This document shows positions 1-7,659 of a DNA stretch of 39,146 nt, one piece after another. The position numbers and the translations under genes are program-made. The notes beneath the pieces are model-generated. The model saw nothing but the letters and a program-made list of their open reading frames with translations, had not been told where the DNA came from and ran no database searches. Origin of the DNA: a virus; the IMG/VR virus record IMGVR_UViG_3300046009_005938, positions 1 through 39,146 of that record; one strand, 5' to 3'. The stretch's first letter is position 1. Each line of letters opens with the position of its first letter.

Positions 1-867
1 GGAAGAGCTAATGAATTATTAGCATTAGGTAAAGATTTAAAAGAGGAGCAAGACAAGTTATTAAACTTTTATGCTAATGAATCAAAAGCAACGGCTGAAC
101 AACTTTCACCACTAATGGCAAAGGAAACTAATTTAACAAGTGAACAAGCTGTTAATTTAGGTTTTGCTGGTAAAGAAATTGATTCAGTAGATTTTGTAAG
201 TTATCATAAATACAGATTAGCTGCTTTTATTGACATTAAAGATAAATCAAATAAAAAACAAATAACAAACATGGAACAATCAATTTTAGATAAAGCTAAC
301 AAGCTATTTAAAAACATGAAAAGAATTGCTACTGGTAAATTCTTTGACATGGACATCACAGCAACTAACGAAGCTGGAGATTCTGTAAATTTATTTATCG
401 AATCAGAAACAGAAGATTTGACTGGTAAATCTGCTTATATCATCGATGCTGAAGGTAACCAAACTACTGCTTCAAATGGTAAGTATGTAGATGCTGATGG
501 TAAAACAATTGTAGTAGCTGAAGGTAAAGTAGTAGAAGTTATGGATAAGGCTGCTGAAAGTACAGATGAGCCTTCATTAGAAGATTTAAAAGCATTAGTA
601 GCAGCTAAAGAAGCTGAGTTAAACGATTTAAAAGCTGAAAAAGAAAAGATCGAAGCTAACTTATTAGCTAAAGAAACTGAAAACGAAGCTATTAAAGCTA
701 ATGTAACAACTTTAGAAACTGAGTTTAAAGCATTAAAAGAAGTAATTATTGGTGAAGGTGCTGAGTTTGACTTAGGTACTCAATCATTTAAAGCTAAAAA
801 AATTGTATCTGCTAATCCTAACCAGGCTTATTTAGATGAAATGGCTTCAATCTTCAAGAAAAAATAA
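1..867 (+). CDS. Head maturation protease, C-terminal part with scaffold-like tail (continues from 38658)
   Basis: This is the 3' part of a gene that starts at 38658 and runs across the contig junction; the joined protein is about 408 residues. The residues encoded here are the end of the ClpP-like domain followed by a linker and a long charged coiled-coil stretch (about nt 565-740, rich in Lys, Glu, Ala and Leu), ending in a Lys-rich tail. Coiled-coil C-termini after a ClpP-like fold are known in phage protease-scaffold fusions, where the scaffold organises procapsid assembly and is then cleaved. The ATG at 115 is internal to the protease domain and is not the real start. The major capsid gene follows 39 bases later. 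The protease assignment is firm from the N-terminal half; the scaffold role is inferred. Confidence 0.85.
   Translation, partial: GRANELLALGKDLKEEQDKLLNFYANESKATAEQLSPLMAKETNLTSEQAVNLGFAGKEIDSVDFVSYHKYRLAAFIDIKDKSNKKQITNMEQSILDKANKLFKNMKRIATGKFFDMDITATNEAGDSVNLFIESETEDLTGKSAYIIDAEGNQTTASNGKYVDADGKTIVVAEGKVVEVMDKAAESTDEPSLEDLKALVAAKEAELNDLKAEKEKIEANLLAKETENEAIKANVTTLETEFKALKEVIIGEGAEFDLGTQSFKAKKIVSANPNQAYLDEMASIFKKK
4..129. repeat. Terminal direct repeat (circular overlap), left copy
   Basis: Bases 4-129 are identical to 39021-39146, a constant offset of 39,017. The repeat lies inside the head protease gene, and the frame is kept across it. This suggests an assembly overlap of a circular or circularly permuted molecule rather than a biological terminal repeat. 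Bases 1-3 (GGA) differ from the matching 39018-39020 (ATT). Confidence 0.95.
271..867 (+). CDS. Possible nested scaffold protein from an internal start
   Basis: An in-frame ATG at 271 is preceded by an A-rich run (AAACAAATAACAAAC) that resembles the leaders of the capsid gene (907) and the 1980 gene. The resulting 198-residue protein would lack the protease domain and keep the coiled-coil part. Lambda makes its scaffold Nu3 from an internal start in protease gene C, so the arrangement has a precedent. The start is inferred only from sequence context. Confidence 0.4.
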   Translation: MEQSILDKANKLFKNMKRIATGKFFDMDITATNEAGDSVNLFIESETEDLTGKSAYIIDAEGNQTTASNGKYVDADGKTIVVAEGKVVEVMDKAAESTDEPSLEDLKALVAAKEAELNDLKAEKEKIEANLLAKETENEAIKANVTTLETEFKALKEVIIGEGAEFDLGTQSFKAKKIVSANPNQAYLDEMASIFKKK

Positions 868-906
868 ACAAACAAACAATTAAAAACAACAAATTAAAAT
901 AAAAAC

Positions 907-1923
907 ATGGGAAATTTAATCACATCGGTTGCTTCTTACACAGGTAAACAAGCAGAATTTCAAGAAACATTTGTATTAGCTTTGGCTAAAACTCCAGAGT
1001 TAGCGCAATTAGGTTTCAGAATTGAGCAAGATATTCAAAGCTCTAAAACGTTTTATAAAACAGGACGTTTACAAAAAATCACTAAAAAATCAGTAGATTG
1101 CAATACTGGAGATACTGCAACTGGTGTTCCAATTAGTTCAGTAGTGTTATCAGTTACACAAATGGAAGCTGAGTTATCACAATGTAAAGCACCATTTGAA
1201 GCATCTATTTATGAAGCAGCTTTGAAAAAAGGTTATGATGTTTATAACTTAGAAGGTACTCAAATCCAAACTTTATTACTTGAAGTATTTGGTAATGCGG
1301 TTGCTGCTGACTTATATCGTCAAATCTTTTTAAATGATACTACTTTAACTAACTCTGATTATACTGCTTATGAAGGTATTTTCAAAACGTTAAAAGCTGG
1401 TGTATTAGCTGGAGATGGTACTGTTAGAGTTGCTGCTGTTATTTCTGATACTGACATTAATCAAACTAATATCTTAGCTACTTTAGACACTTATGTTGAT
1501 TCTCAAAACTCAGTATTAAAATATAACTACACGCCTGACCAAAAGCGTATGTTTGTAACTGACCCAATTTACAGAGCATTAGAGCAAAAATATACCACTT
1601 TAGGTAACTTAGAAAGTTCTAAAACTGAATTAATTAATGGTATCTCTACTCTTAAATTCAGAGGTATTCCAGTAGTAAACCTGTTAACTATCGGAGATTA
1701 TATCAATGTTGACTTTGCAACTGGTTCACCAGCAACAGCAAATGATAACCGTATCATCTTAACTAATCCTTTAAACCACGTTATCGGTACAGATTTATTG
1801 ACTGATACTGCAAACGCTGAGTTTTGGTATGAGCGTAAAGATAAAAAGAACTACTGCCGTTTAAACTATCGTGCTGGTTATAAATACATTGATGGTGTAG
1901 AAAACGTTATCGGAGGATTCTAA
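907..1923 (+). CDS. Major capsid protein
   Basis: 338 residues. It forms the icosahedral shell and is expected to have the HK97 fold. Support comes from its position directly after the protease/scaffold gene, its length, and its resemblance to capsid proteins of Bacteroidetes phages: an N-terminal region with TSVASYTGKQAEF, a long central helix region rich in Ala and Leu (about residues 85-125), and a C-terminal WYERKDKKNYCRLNYRAGYK stretch. The ATG is preceded by an A-rich leader without a Shine-Dalgarno site, as usual in Bacteroidetes. A GC-rich hairpin follows the stop at 1931-1948. I see no separate decoration domain. Confidence 0.85.
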   Translation: MGNLITSVASYTGKQAEFQETFVLALAKTPELAQLGFRIEQDIQSSKTFYKTGRLQKITKKSVDCNTGDTATGVPISSVVLSVTQMEAELSQCKAPFEASIYEAALKKGYDVYNLEGTQIQTLLLEVFGNAVAADLYRQIFLNDTTLTNSDYTAYEGIFKTLKAGVLAGDGTVRVAAVISDTDINQTNILATLDTYVDSQNSVLKYNYTPDQKRMFVTDPIYRALEQKYTTLGNLESSKTELINGISTLKFRGIPVVNLLTIGDYINVDFATGSPATANDNRIILTNPLNHVIGTDLLTDTANAEFWYERKDKKNYCRLNYRAGYKYIDGVENVIGGF

Positions 1924-1930
1924 ATTAAAT

Positions 1931-1948
1931 GGGAGGGTAATACCTCCC
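1931..1948 (+). promoter_or_regulatory. GC-rich hairpin after the capsid gene
   Basis: GGGAGG (1931-1936) pairs with CCTCCC (1943-1948) around a six-base loop, in an otherwise AT-rich spacer. No T-run follows, so it is not a typical intrinsic terminator. It may stabilise the capsid mRNA 3' end or reduce read-through into the next gene. Confidence 0.5.
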
Positions 1949-1979
1949 CTTATTACAAACAATTAAATAATAAAACAAA

Positions 1980-2549
1980 ATGCCAACATGTAACGAATTA
2001 TTATCAGGAATTACACCTGATTGCAACGGTCTAAATAAAGTAGGCGGTATTGACAAAAGAGTTTATTTTGTTGAAAAAAAGTATTTAAGTGTAACCTATG
2101 ATAATTTAGGTTATATGAACAGTATTGCTTTATCAAATGTGGGGTCTATTCCAGCTAAATTATACAAGTTTACAACTAAACGTGATAAAAATGTAGCTAA
2201 CTGGCCTATGACAGTAGGTGAAAATGTTAATACTTATAATCATGGTATCACTTTACCATTGTATTTAAGCACACCAGCTCAAGTATTAGCTGCTGAAACA
2301 TTAGCTAATACAGATGACTTAGTGTGTTTCTATCAAGAAAATGCTGAAAATATCAGAGTTTTAGGTATAGGACAAGGGTTAAATGGTTCTGCTGGTGAAG
2401 GTGGTTCAGGAACTTTATTAAACGATCCAACTGGTTATAGCTTAACTTTATCAGGTGAAGATAAAAATATGCCTAAATACTTTAGTATTAACGGAGCAAA
2501 TGCAACAGTAGCTCAAAACATAGCATACTTAGACGCTTTATCTGCTTAA
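1980..2549 (+). CDS. Probable tail tube / virion structural protein
   Basis: 189 residues. The start MPTCNELLSGITPDCNG and the C-terminal part with GTLLNDPTGYSLTLSGEDKN, followed by beta-rich sequence, resemble proteins found next to the capsid gene in Bacteroidetes phages and often regarded as major tail proteins. An internal Gly/Ser-rich stretch (about residues 134-145) looks like a flexible loop. It is the last gene before a strong terminator, so it is co-expressed with the capsid gene and probably abundant. The tail tube role is an inference from resemblance and position; a head accessory protein is the main alternative. Confidence 0.55.
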   Translation: MPTCNELLSGITPDCNGLNKVGGIDKRVYFVEKKYLSVTYDNLGYMNSIALSNVGSIPAKLYKFTTKRDKNVANWPMTVGENVNTYNHGITLPLYLSTPAQVLAAETLANTDDLVCFYQENAENIRVLGIGQGLNGSAGEGGSGTLLNDPTGYSLTLSGEDKNMPKYFSINGANATVAQNIAYLDALSA

Positions 2550-2570
2550 TTAAATTAATTACAAAAAAAG

Positions 2571-2604
2571 AATCCTAATCATTAATTTGGTTAGGATTTT
2601 TTAT
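2571..2604 (+). terminator. Rho-independent terminator ending the head operon
   Basis: AATCCTAA (2571-2578) pairs with TTAGGATT (2591-2598) around a 12-base loop, followed by a T-rich tract. It closes the protease-capsid-tail tube unit. Confidence 0.8.
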
Positions 2605-2613
2605 TTATATTTG
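2586..2613 (+). promoter_or_regulatory. Bacteroidetes-type promoter for the glycosylation island
   Basis: TTTG at 2586-2589 and TATATTTG at 2606-2613 are separated by 16 bases and match the TTTG / TAnnTTTG consensus. The ATG at 2621 lies 8 bases after the -7 box, so the mRNA would be leaderless or nearly so. The -33 element sits in the loop and stem of the preceding terminator, so the two signals overlap. Confidence 0.7.
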
Positions 2614-2620
2614 TATCTGT

Positions 2621-3394
2621 ATGATAAACAGAGTTAACTCAGCTTTAAGAAACCCAATAGCAAATAGATACGAATTAAAACAACTTGTATCTGAGTTATG
2701 TAATTATAACATGAATCTTAATTGTGGTCAATGTATTAATGAAGCTGTTATATTATTAGGCAATTGGTTAAAGTTACAAGGTCAAGAAAATGATTATAAG
2801 TCAAGAGCTTTCAAAGGTGAATATACATTAAAACAAATTAATCTATTTGTTCAGGTTTATAATTGTGGAGATGATGAACGTCAATACGAATTAGATACTT
2901 GTTTAAAAAATAACAAAGCGTTAAATATTAATGGAGTGCCTTACTTTAATGTAATTGAGATTAAAGAACGTTTAACATTTAAAGAGTTATTTAAACTTAC
3001 TGAGCAATATCCTGATAGAATTAACATAATTGCTAATTCAGATATTTACTTTAATGAAACTATATTAAAATGCAGATGGTTGCAAGGTAAAGAATGTTTT
3101 GCTTTATCTCGCTGGGATATTAACGGCAATACTGCTACTTTATTTGACCGTAAAGATTCTCAAGATGTTTGGATATTTAATGGGACTGTAACCGAAGATA
3201 TAGGTAATTATTATTTAGGTGTTCCTGGATGCGACAATAAATTGATGTGGGAATTAAAATCAGTAGGTTATCAAGTATCAAACCCTTCTAAAACAATACA
3301 CAGTTTGCATTTACATAATTCTAATTATAGAACTTATGACCACAAAACAGAGAGAGTTCCACAGCCTTATCACTTTATAAAACCACATTATTAA
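2621..3394 (+). CDS. Glycosyltransferase-like protein with an N-terminal Cys-containing domain
   Basis: 257 residues. Residues 1-55 form a small helical region with CGQCINEA, like short proteins found alone near the capsid genes of Bacteroidetes phages. Residues from about 75 look like a nucleotide-sugar glycosyltransferase: ANSDIYF (about 138-144) supplies a DxY/DxD-like metal motif, and LSRWD, DSQDVWIF and GVPGCDNKL follow in the order seen in a GT-A-like family, with a His-rich end (SLHLHNSNYRTY). The probable substrate is a sugar nucleotide; the acceptor (virion or host surface glycan) is unknown. First gene of the island, with its own promoter. Confidence 0.65.
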   Translation: MINRVNSALRNPIANRYELKQLVSELCNYNMNLNCGQCINEAVILLGNWLKLQGQENDYKSRAFKGEYTLKQINLFVQVYNCGDDERQYELDTCLKNNKALNINGVPYFNVIEIKERLTFKELFKLTEQYPDRINIIANSDIYFNETILKCRWLQGKECFALSRWDINGNTATLFDRKDSQDVWIFNGTVTEDIGNYYLGVPGCDNKLMWELKSVGYQVSNPSKTIHSLHLHNSNYRTYDHKTERVPQPYHFIKPHY

Positions 3395-3395
3395 T

Positions 3396-3629
3396 ATGTA
3401 TAAAATAGATAAAAATATAAAACCCCCAACTGCGTTACTTTATCCGTTTAAAGATATGGAAGTGGGAGATAGTTTTTTTATAGAATCTAAAGATAAAAAA
3501 GAAGCTCAGTTATTTAGATTAAAAGCAATGGGAGCAGCAAGGCAATATGTTTATAAATCTCAATCAAAAGATTTAAAATATGTTACTAGGTATGTAGAAA
3601 ACGGAATAAGAATTTGGAGAATTAAATAA
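3396..3629 (+). CDS. Small phage protein of unknown function
   Basis: 77 residues, starting one base after the previous stop. It has the pattern of small phage proteins that begin with a PFKDMEVGDSFFI-type beta region and end in a basic, arginine-rich strand (YVENGIRIWRIK). The basic charge and possible winged fold suggest nucleic acid binding, but no family can be named with confidence. It lies inside the glycosyltransferase cluster. Confidence 0.7.
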   Translation: MYKIDKNIKPPTALLYPFKDMEVGDSFFIESKDKKEAQLFRLKAMGAARQYVYKSQSKDLKYVTRYVENGIRIWRIK

Positions 3630-3632
3630 ATT

Positions 3633-4559
3633 ATGAAAATACTACATATAGGTTTATGCGTACAACCTAAACCATACAACGGATTCCAACAAGCATTTAC
3701 TGATGTAGTTGGTGAGGAAAATTATAGAGAGATTAGTACAGGAGAAGAAAACTTAAATGCTAAAGTATTAATTTTAGCCAATGAGTTTAAACCTAATATT
3801 GTATTTATGCAAATACAAGCTCCAAATATAATTTTACATAACGTATGTCAAAGATTAAAAGACATGGGTTGTTTTATAATTAATTGGACTGGAGATAAAC
3901 GTCACGAAGTGCCACAATGGATGATAGATTTAGCACCTTATGTATCTTTAACTTCATTTAGTAATATGGATGACGTAAATACCATGCGTTCATTAGGCTT
4001 TAAATCTGACTATTTAGAGATAGGTTACAATGAAAGTATTTATACTCCAGTTGGCGAAGCATTAAATATGCCTGAAATAATATTTATGGGTAACAATTAT
4101 GGACGTGGTTATTTTCCTATGAGTGGTTTTCGTATTGATATGGTAGATTTTTTACGTCAAGAATACGGTAATAGATTTGGTGTTTACGGTTCAGGGTGGG
4201 CTTATGGTAACGGTAACTTTAATCATAGCCAATTAGAAGAAGCTAAAGCGTATAGAGGTGCTAAAATTGCTATAAATTGTAGCCATTTTGATAGCTTAAA
4301 TTACAATAGTGATAGGTTATTAAGGATTTTAGGTAGTGGTACTATGTGTTTGAGTTATGATCATTTAGGAATGAAGGAAACTTATAACCATGATAAGGTT
4401 AGTTATTTTAAAAGATTTGATGAGTTACAGTATAAAATAGAATTAGCTTTAGAATATCCTGAAGATTCAAAACTTATGGCATTAAATGGATATAATTTTG
4501 TAAAAAATACATTCACTTTTAAAAATCAAGTCGAAAATATTATTAACTTAGCAAAATGA
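3633..4559 (+). CDS. GT-B-type glycosyltransferase (CgeB-like / GT1-GT4-like)
   Basis: 308 residues. The N-terminal Rossmann-like half starts MKILHIGLCVQPKPYNG and has an EFKPNIVFMQIQ strand. The C-terminal half contains GNNYGRGY and VYGSGWAYGNGN, then YRGAKIAINCSHFDSLNYNSDRLLRILGSGTMCLS, which resembles the sugar-nucleotide binding end of the group-1-like family found in CgeB proteins. It transfers a sugar from an activated donor to an unknown acceptor. It overlaps the next gene by four bases (ATGA), indicating coupled translation. Confidence 0.75.
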   Translation: MKILHIGLCVQPKPYNGFQQAFTDVVGEENYREISTGEENLNAKVLILANEFKPNIVFMQIQAPNIILHNVCQRLKDMGCFIINWTGDKRHEVPQWMIDLAPYVSLTSFSNMDDVNTMRSLGFKSDYLEIGYNESIYTPVGEALNMPEIIFMGNNYGRGYFPMSGFRIDMVDFLRQEYGNRFGVYGSGWAYGNGNFNHSQLEEAKAYRGAKIAINCSHFDSLNYNSDRLLRILGSGTMCLSYDHLGMKETYNHDKVSYFKRFDELQYKIELALEYPEDSKLMALNGYNFVKNTFTFKNQVENIINLAK

Positions 4560-4768
4560 TAGATTGGAATAATAGACTAACAACTCAGTTTGATTTTGTA
4601 AAAGAAAAAATACAAGACATCAAGCATAATAAATCAAATGGTAATTTAACTATTAATTACTATTATTTTGATAAAGAATATAAACTAGAAGTTACTGGAC
4701 AAATTACAGATGATTTTTTAACGGTTGATTATATAGCATATAGTCATATAATAAATGGATATTTATGA
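4556..4768 (+). CDS. Small protein of unknown function
   Basis: 70 residues, acidic and aromatic-rich, with no recognisable motif and no membrane segment. Its start overlaps the stop of the upstream glycosyltransferase by four bases and its stop overlaps the next start by four bases, so it is translated as part of the island. Confidence 0.6.
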   Translation: MIDWNNRLTTQFDFVKEKIQDIKHNKSNGNLTINYYYFDKEYKLEVTGQITDDFLTVDYIAYSHIINGYL

Positions 4769-5505
4769 AAGTAATAGGATTATTAACCATACATTATGGT
4801 AAAGAATATTTAAAAGAATGTTTAACTTCTATAAAAAATCATTGTGAAAAAGTTGTTGTGGCTTATACTGAAAAACCATCTCACGGATTTGGAACAACAG
4901 AAACTTGCCCTGATAGTAAGTCAGATATTAAATTAATTTGTGAACAAGTATTAGGAGATAAATTAATATGGGATGAATACGATAATTATACAGCAGAAAA
5001 TCAACACCGAAGACAAGTTCATAATTACTCGAACGGTTATGATTTAGTTTTAACAATTGATGCGGATGAGGTATTTGAACCTAGTGAGTTAACAAATGCT
5101 TTAGAATACGCTTATAATAATCAACAAAGATATTACGGAATTAAAGGTTATATAAACTTTTGGCGTTCTTTTAATTGGGCTTGTTATGATGGATTTAGAC
5201 CTATTAGAATTGAAAACTTAAACAATTCAAATACACATCAAAATCATGAATGTCCATTAACTATTTATCATTTTAGTACTGCTCAAAGTGAACCAGTAAT
5301 GAGATATAAATATAAAATATTCGGTCATGCTTCAGAGATTAAAACTGATTGGTTAGATAGCATACATTATAAATGGACGCCTAAAAATAACTTTGGAGAT
5401 TTGCATCCAGTTAGTTATAATTTATGGAATGCTGTACCATACGCAAAACATAATATGCCTGAGTTTTTAAAACAGCATCCTAACTTTAATAAAGAATTGA
5501 TATAA
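4765..5505 (+). CDS. GT2-like glycosyltransferase
   Basis: 246 residues. The N-terminus MKVIGLLTIHYGKEYLKECL is the start of a GT-A Rossmann fold, and LTIDADEVFEP (about residues 95-105) carries the DxD metal and nucleotide-sugar motif followed by Glu, as in GT2-like proteins. The C-terminal half is rich in His and Trp and probably shapes the acceptor site. The four-base overlaps at both ends place it in the same transcript as its neighbours. Confidence 0.75.
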   Translation: MKVIGLLTIHYGKEYLKECLTSIKNHCEKVVVAYTEKPSHGFGTTETCPDSKSDIKLICEQVLGDKLIWDEYDNYTAENQHRRQVHNYSNGYDLVLTIDADEVFEPSELTNALEYAYNNQQRYYGIKGYINFWRSFNWACYDGFRPIRIENLNNSNTHQNHECPLTIYHFSTAQSEPVMRYKYKIFGHASEIKTDWLDSIHYKWTPKNNFGDLHPVSYNLWNAVPYAKHNMPEFLKQHPNFNKELI

Positions 5506-6044
5506 TGTTAGCGGTATCATTAATAGAAAATAAACCATTAAGCACTAAAACAGCTTTAGCACACGCTCCATTTTTACCAGATGATGCTATATTATATGAA
5601 GAACCTCGTTTAAATTCAATACATGAATACAATAAACGATTAACTTCCTTAGAGTTTTGGAATCAGTTTGATGAGGAAAATATATTAATTATACAACATG
5701 ATAGCGTAATTTTAAGAAATGGTATTGAAGATTATTACCAATATGATTTTATAGGCGCACCAATTAAATGGATAGATTTTCCAGCTATGAACGGTGGCTT
5801 TAGTTTAAGACGTAAATCCGCTATGATTAATGTTATTAAAAACTATCATTATAACGGTTTAGAAAATGAAGATTTATATTTTTGTAACGGATTGAAACAA
5901 CTTAACGGAAATTTACCTACATTTGAAACTGGTAAAACATTTAGCTGTGAAACTATATTTAATTTAGGCTCTTTAGGTTACCATGCAATAGATAAATATT
6001 TAACAAATGAACAAATAAACCAAATAAAAACACAATATGAATAA
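5505..6044 (+). CDS. DUF5672-like putative glycosyltransferase
   Basis: 179 residues. IQHDSVIL followed by YDFIGAPI, the MNGGFSLRRKSAM signature, NEDLYFCNGL and a C-terminal FSCETIF...LGYHA block occur in the order known from DUF5672, a family regarded as glycosyltransferase-like. The first codon overlaps the previous stop. The role is inferred from family and cluster context. Confidence 0.7.
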   Translation: MLAVSLIENKPLSTKTALAHAPFLPDDAILYEEPRLNSIHEYNKRLTSLEFWNQFDEENILIIQHDSVILRNGIEDYYQYDFIGAPIKWIDFPAMNGGFSLRRKSAMINVIKNYHYNGLENEDLYFCNGLKQLNGNLPTFETGKTFSCETIFNLGSLGYHAIDKYLTNEQINQIKTQYE

Positions 6045-6252
6045 AGTAATAGCATCATTTATAATATCATTAATAGTAAGTTATTTATTTAACTCGTATT
6101 GCTACAATTCATTTAATCCTCAAAACTTCCCTTTAGGAGCTAAGATTTTACAATGTTTAGGAGTTTTAATTATTTTAGGCATATCATCAATAGTTAAATC
6201 TGAAGTAATAAATGATTTAAAAAATGAAGTAGAAAAACTAAAAAATAAATAA
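6037..6252 (+). CDS. Small two-helix membrane protein
   Basis: 71 residues with two hydrophobic segments (about residues 4-22 and 34-53) and a short charged coiled-coil end (EVINDLKNEVEKLKNK). It overlaps the upstream gene by eight bases. Nothing identifies its function; it could anchor an enzyme of the island at the inner membrane. Confidence 0.65.
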   Translation: MNKVIASFIISLIVSYLFNSYCYNSFNPQNFPLGAKILQCLGVLIILGISSIVKSEVINDLKNEVEKLKNK

Positions 6253-6254
6253 AT

Positions 6255-6824
6255 ATGAGTGAATTAATCAAACAAAATTACAACCTAGCTTGTATAACAC
6301 CATCTGATATTAATGAACATATTGATACGCTATATAATTTAGCTAAAGAATGTAGCCATGTTACAGAGATGGGAGTTAGAAATGTTGTAAGTACATGGGC
6401 TTTTATGCTTCGTGATCCTGAAGTATTAATAGGTATTGATTTACATACTAATTTTAATGTAGATAAAGCACTATTAGCCTATCCTAAATGGAAGTTTATT
6501 AAATCAGATACTACTAAAATTAAGATAGAAGAAACTGATTTATTGTTTATCGATACATTACATATCTATTCTCAATTAAAAAAAGAGTTAGTTTTACATG
6601 CAGACAAGGTTAAAAAGTATATTGTATTACATGATACTACTACTTACGGATTTGTAGATGAACCAACTGATTGGCAAACTCCAGAGATTATGGAAAATTA
6701 TAAACTTGAAGAAAAAAGAGGGTTACAACCAGCTATAATTGAATTTTTAAATGATAATCCTGAATGGATTATGTTTAAAGAATACACTAACAACAATGGA
6801 TTAACAATTTTAAAAAGAAAATAA
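6255..6824 (+). CDS. Class I SAM-dependent methyltransferase-like protein (CmcI-like)
   Basis: 189 residues. TEMGVRNVVSTWAF resembles the glycine-containing SAM-binding motif I, followed by GIDLHTNF. LLFIDTLHIYSQLKKEL and KKYIVLHDTTTYG are typical of the CmcI / rhamnosyl O-methyltransferase-like group. The expected reaction is methyl transfer to a sugar hydroxyl. Its position among glycosyltransferases suggests it caps or modifies the same glycan. Confidence 0.65.
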   Translation: MSELIKQNYNLACITPSDINEHIDTLYNLAKECSHVTEMGVRNVVSTWAFMLRDPEVLIGIDLHTNFNVDKALLAYPKWKFIKSDTTKIKIEETDLLFIDTLHIYSQLKKELVLHADKVKKYIVLHDTTTYGFVDEPTDWQTPEIMENYKLEEKRGLQPAIIEFLNDNPEWIMFKEYTNNNGLTILKRK

Positions 6825-6825
6825 T

Positions 6826-7149
6826 ATGAGCAAATACATTTTAAAACCAGGTTACGAAACTATCATTACTAAATCAGATGATGGACACGAATTATTAATT
6901 ACACCAAATACATTTAACGATTATTTTGGTGACTTAATGATGAAAAATAATCAAGGTCATTTATTAACTATTAGCCAAGACTGGGTTAATAATAATAGTA
7001 CAGAAAAAAAAACATTCACCCAAATTACGGAAAATGTTATTTTATTAACCTCGAATCAAGAAAAGATAGAAGAAAAACAACAGAATCAAACTGTAAAAGT
7101 GCAGGAGTTAAAGTCAAAAGGTGGGAGGCCACGAATAAACAAAATTTAG
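6826..7149 (+). CDS. Small protein; likely 0-frame product upstream of a -1 frameshift
   Basis: 107 residues. The N-terminal 55 residues (MSKYILKPGYETIITKSDDG...) resemble small proteins common near head genes in Bacteroidetes phages, and the basic GGRPRINKI end is also typical of them. After codon 62 the gene overlaps, in another frame, the conserved N-terminus of the GT25 glycosyltransferase. A nine-A run at 7004-7012 gives a slippery A_AAA_AAA aligned to the frame. A -1 slip would yield a protein of about 265 residues fusing this N-terminus to the GT25 domain. Confidence 0.65.
   Translation: MSKYILKPGYETIITKSDDGHELLITPNTFNDYFGDLMMKNNQGHLLTISQDWVNNNSTEKKTFTQITENVILLTSNQEKIEEKQQNQTVKVQELKSKGGRPRINKI
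7004..7012 (+). other. Putative -1 frameshift site (A9)
   Basis: Nine A residues placed so that the zero frame reads A_AAA_AAA. In the -1 frame a TAG at 6996-6998 lies just upstream and the frame then stays open to 7622. A -1 slip here is the simplest way to translate the GT25 N-terminus. A homopolymer error would look the same. Confidence 0.55.
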
Positions 7150-7622
7150 AACATAATGGACGTATTAAAGCTACTGAAATAGCAGCATTAAGAAGCCATA
7201 AAACATTATTAGAACACGCTTATAATTCAGGTTATGAGCGTGTTTTTATTTTAGAAGATGATATAGATTTTTGTGATAACTTTAAACTTAAATTAGCTAA
7301 TGCTATGCTTGAACTTCCTGAAGATTGGGATTGCTTACATTTAGCTGGTTATAGCCCATCTGACTGCCTAATTAATTATAGCGGATTATTGTATAAATCT
7401 ATTAAAACATGGGGGGGTTATTCATATATTGTTAATCGTAAAGCAATACCAAAACTAATAGAAGAAATTAGTAAGGAATTAACGCAAGTTGACACACATT
7501 ATACATGGATTATGAAAGATATGAACTGGTTTAAAACTAAAGAAATGCTAGTTTATCACTTGCCAGGCTATTCAGATATTAACGAAGCTCACCGAGATAT
7601 TAAGGAATTATATAATAAATAA
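7011..7622 (+). CDS. GT25-family glycosyltransferase, likely expressed by -1 frameshift
   Basis: The open frame codes for about 203 residues. KCYFINLESRKDRR near its start matches the GT25 N-terminal INLxRxxDR pattern, KRWEATNK follows, then the RVFILEDDIDF motif holds the catalytic-type acidic residues. No ATG, GTG or TTG precedes the first conserved motif in this frame; the first ATG (7305) lies after the acidic motif and would give a 105-residue fragment without the donor-binding half. Expression therefore needs the -1 slip at 7004-7012, an ATT start at 7014 behind the A-tract, or a sequence correction. The protein probably transfers a hexose in lipooligosaccharide-type glycans. Confidence 0.65.
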   Translation, partial: NIHPNYGKCYFINLESRKDRRKTTESNCKSAGVKVKRWEATNKQNLEHNGRIKATEIAALRSHKTLLEHAYNSGYERVFILEDDIDFCDNFKLKLANAMLELPEDWDCLHLAGYSPSDCLINYSGLLYKSIKTWGGYSYIVNRKAIPKLIEEISKELTQVDTHYTWIMKDMNWFKTKEMLVYHLPGYSDINEAHRDIKELYNK

Positions 7623-7647
7623 TAGTATTTAATTTAGTGTTATGTAT

Positions 7648-7655
7648 TAATTTTA
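7648..7655 (+). promoter_or_regulatory. Possible promoter of the portal unit
   Basis: TAATTTTA matches TAnnTTTG except at the last base and lies four bases before the portal ATG, the spacing seen at other promoters here. I see no good TTTG element upstream, so support is weak. Confidence 0.35.
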
Positions 7656-7659
7656 TAAC

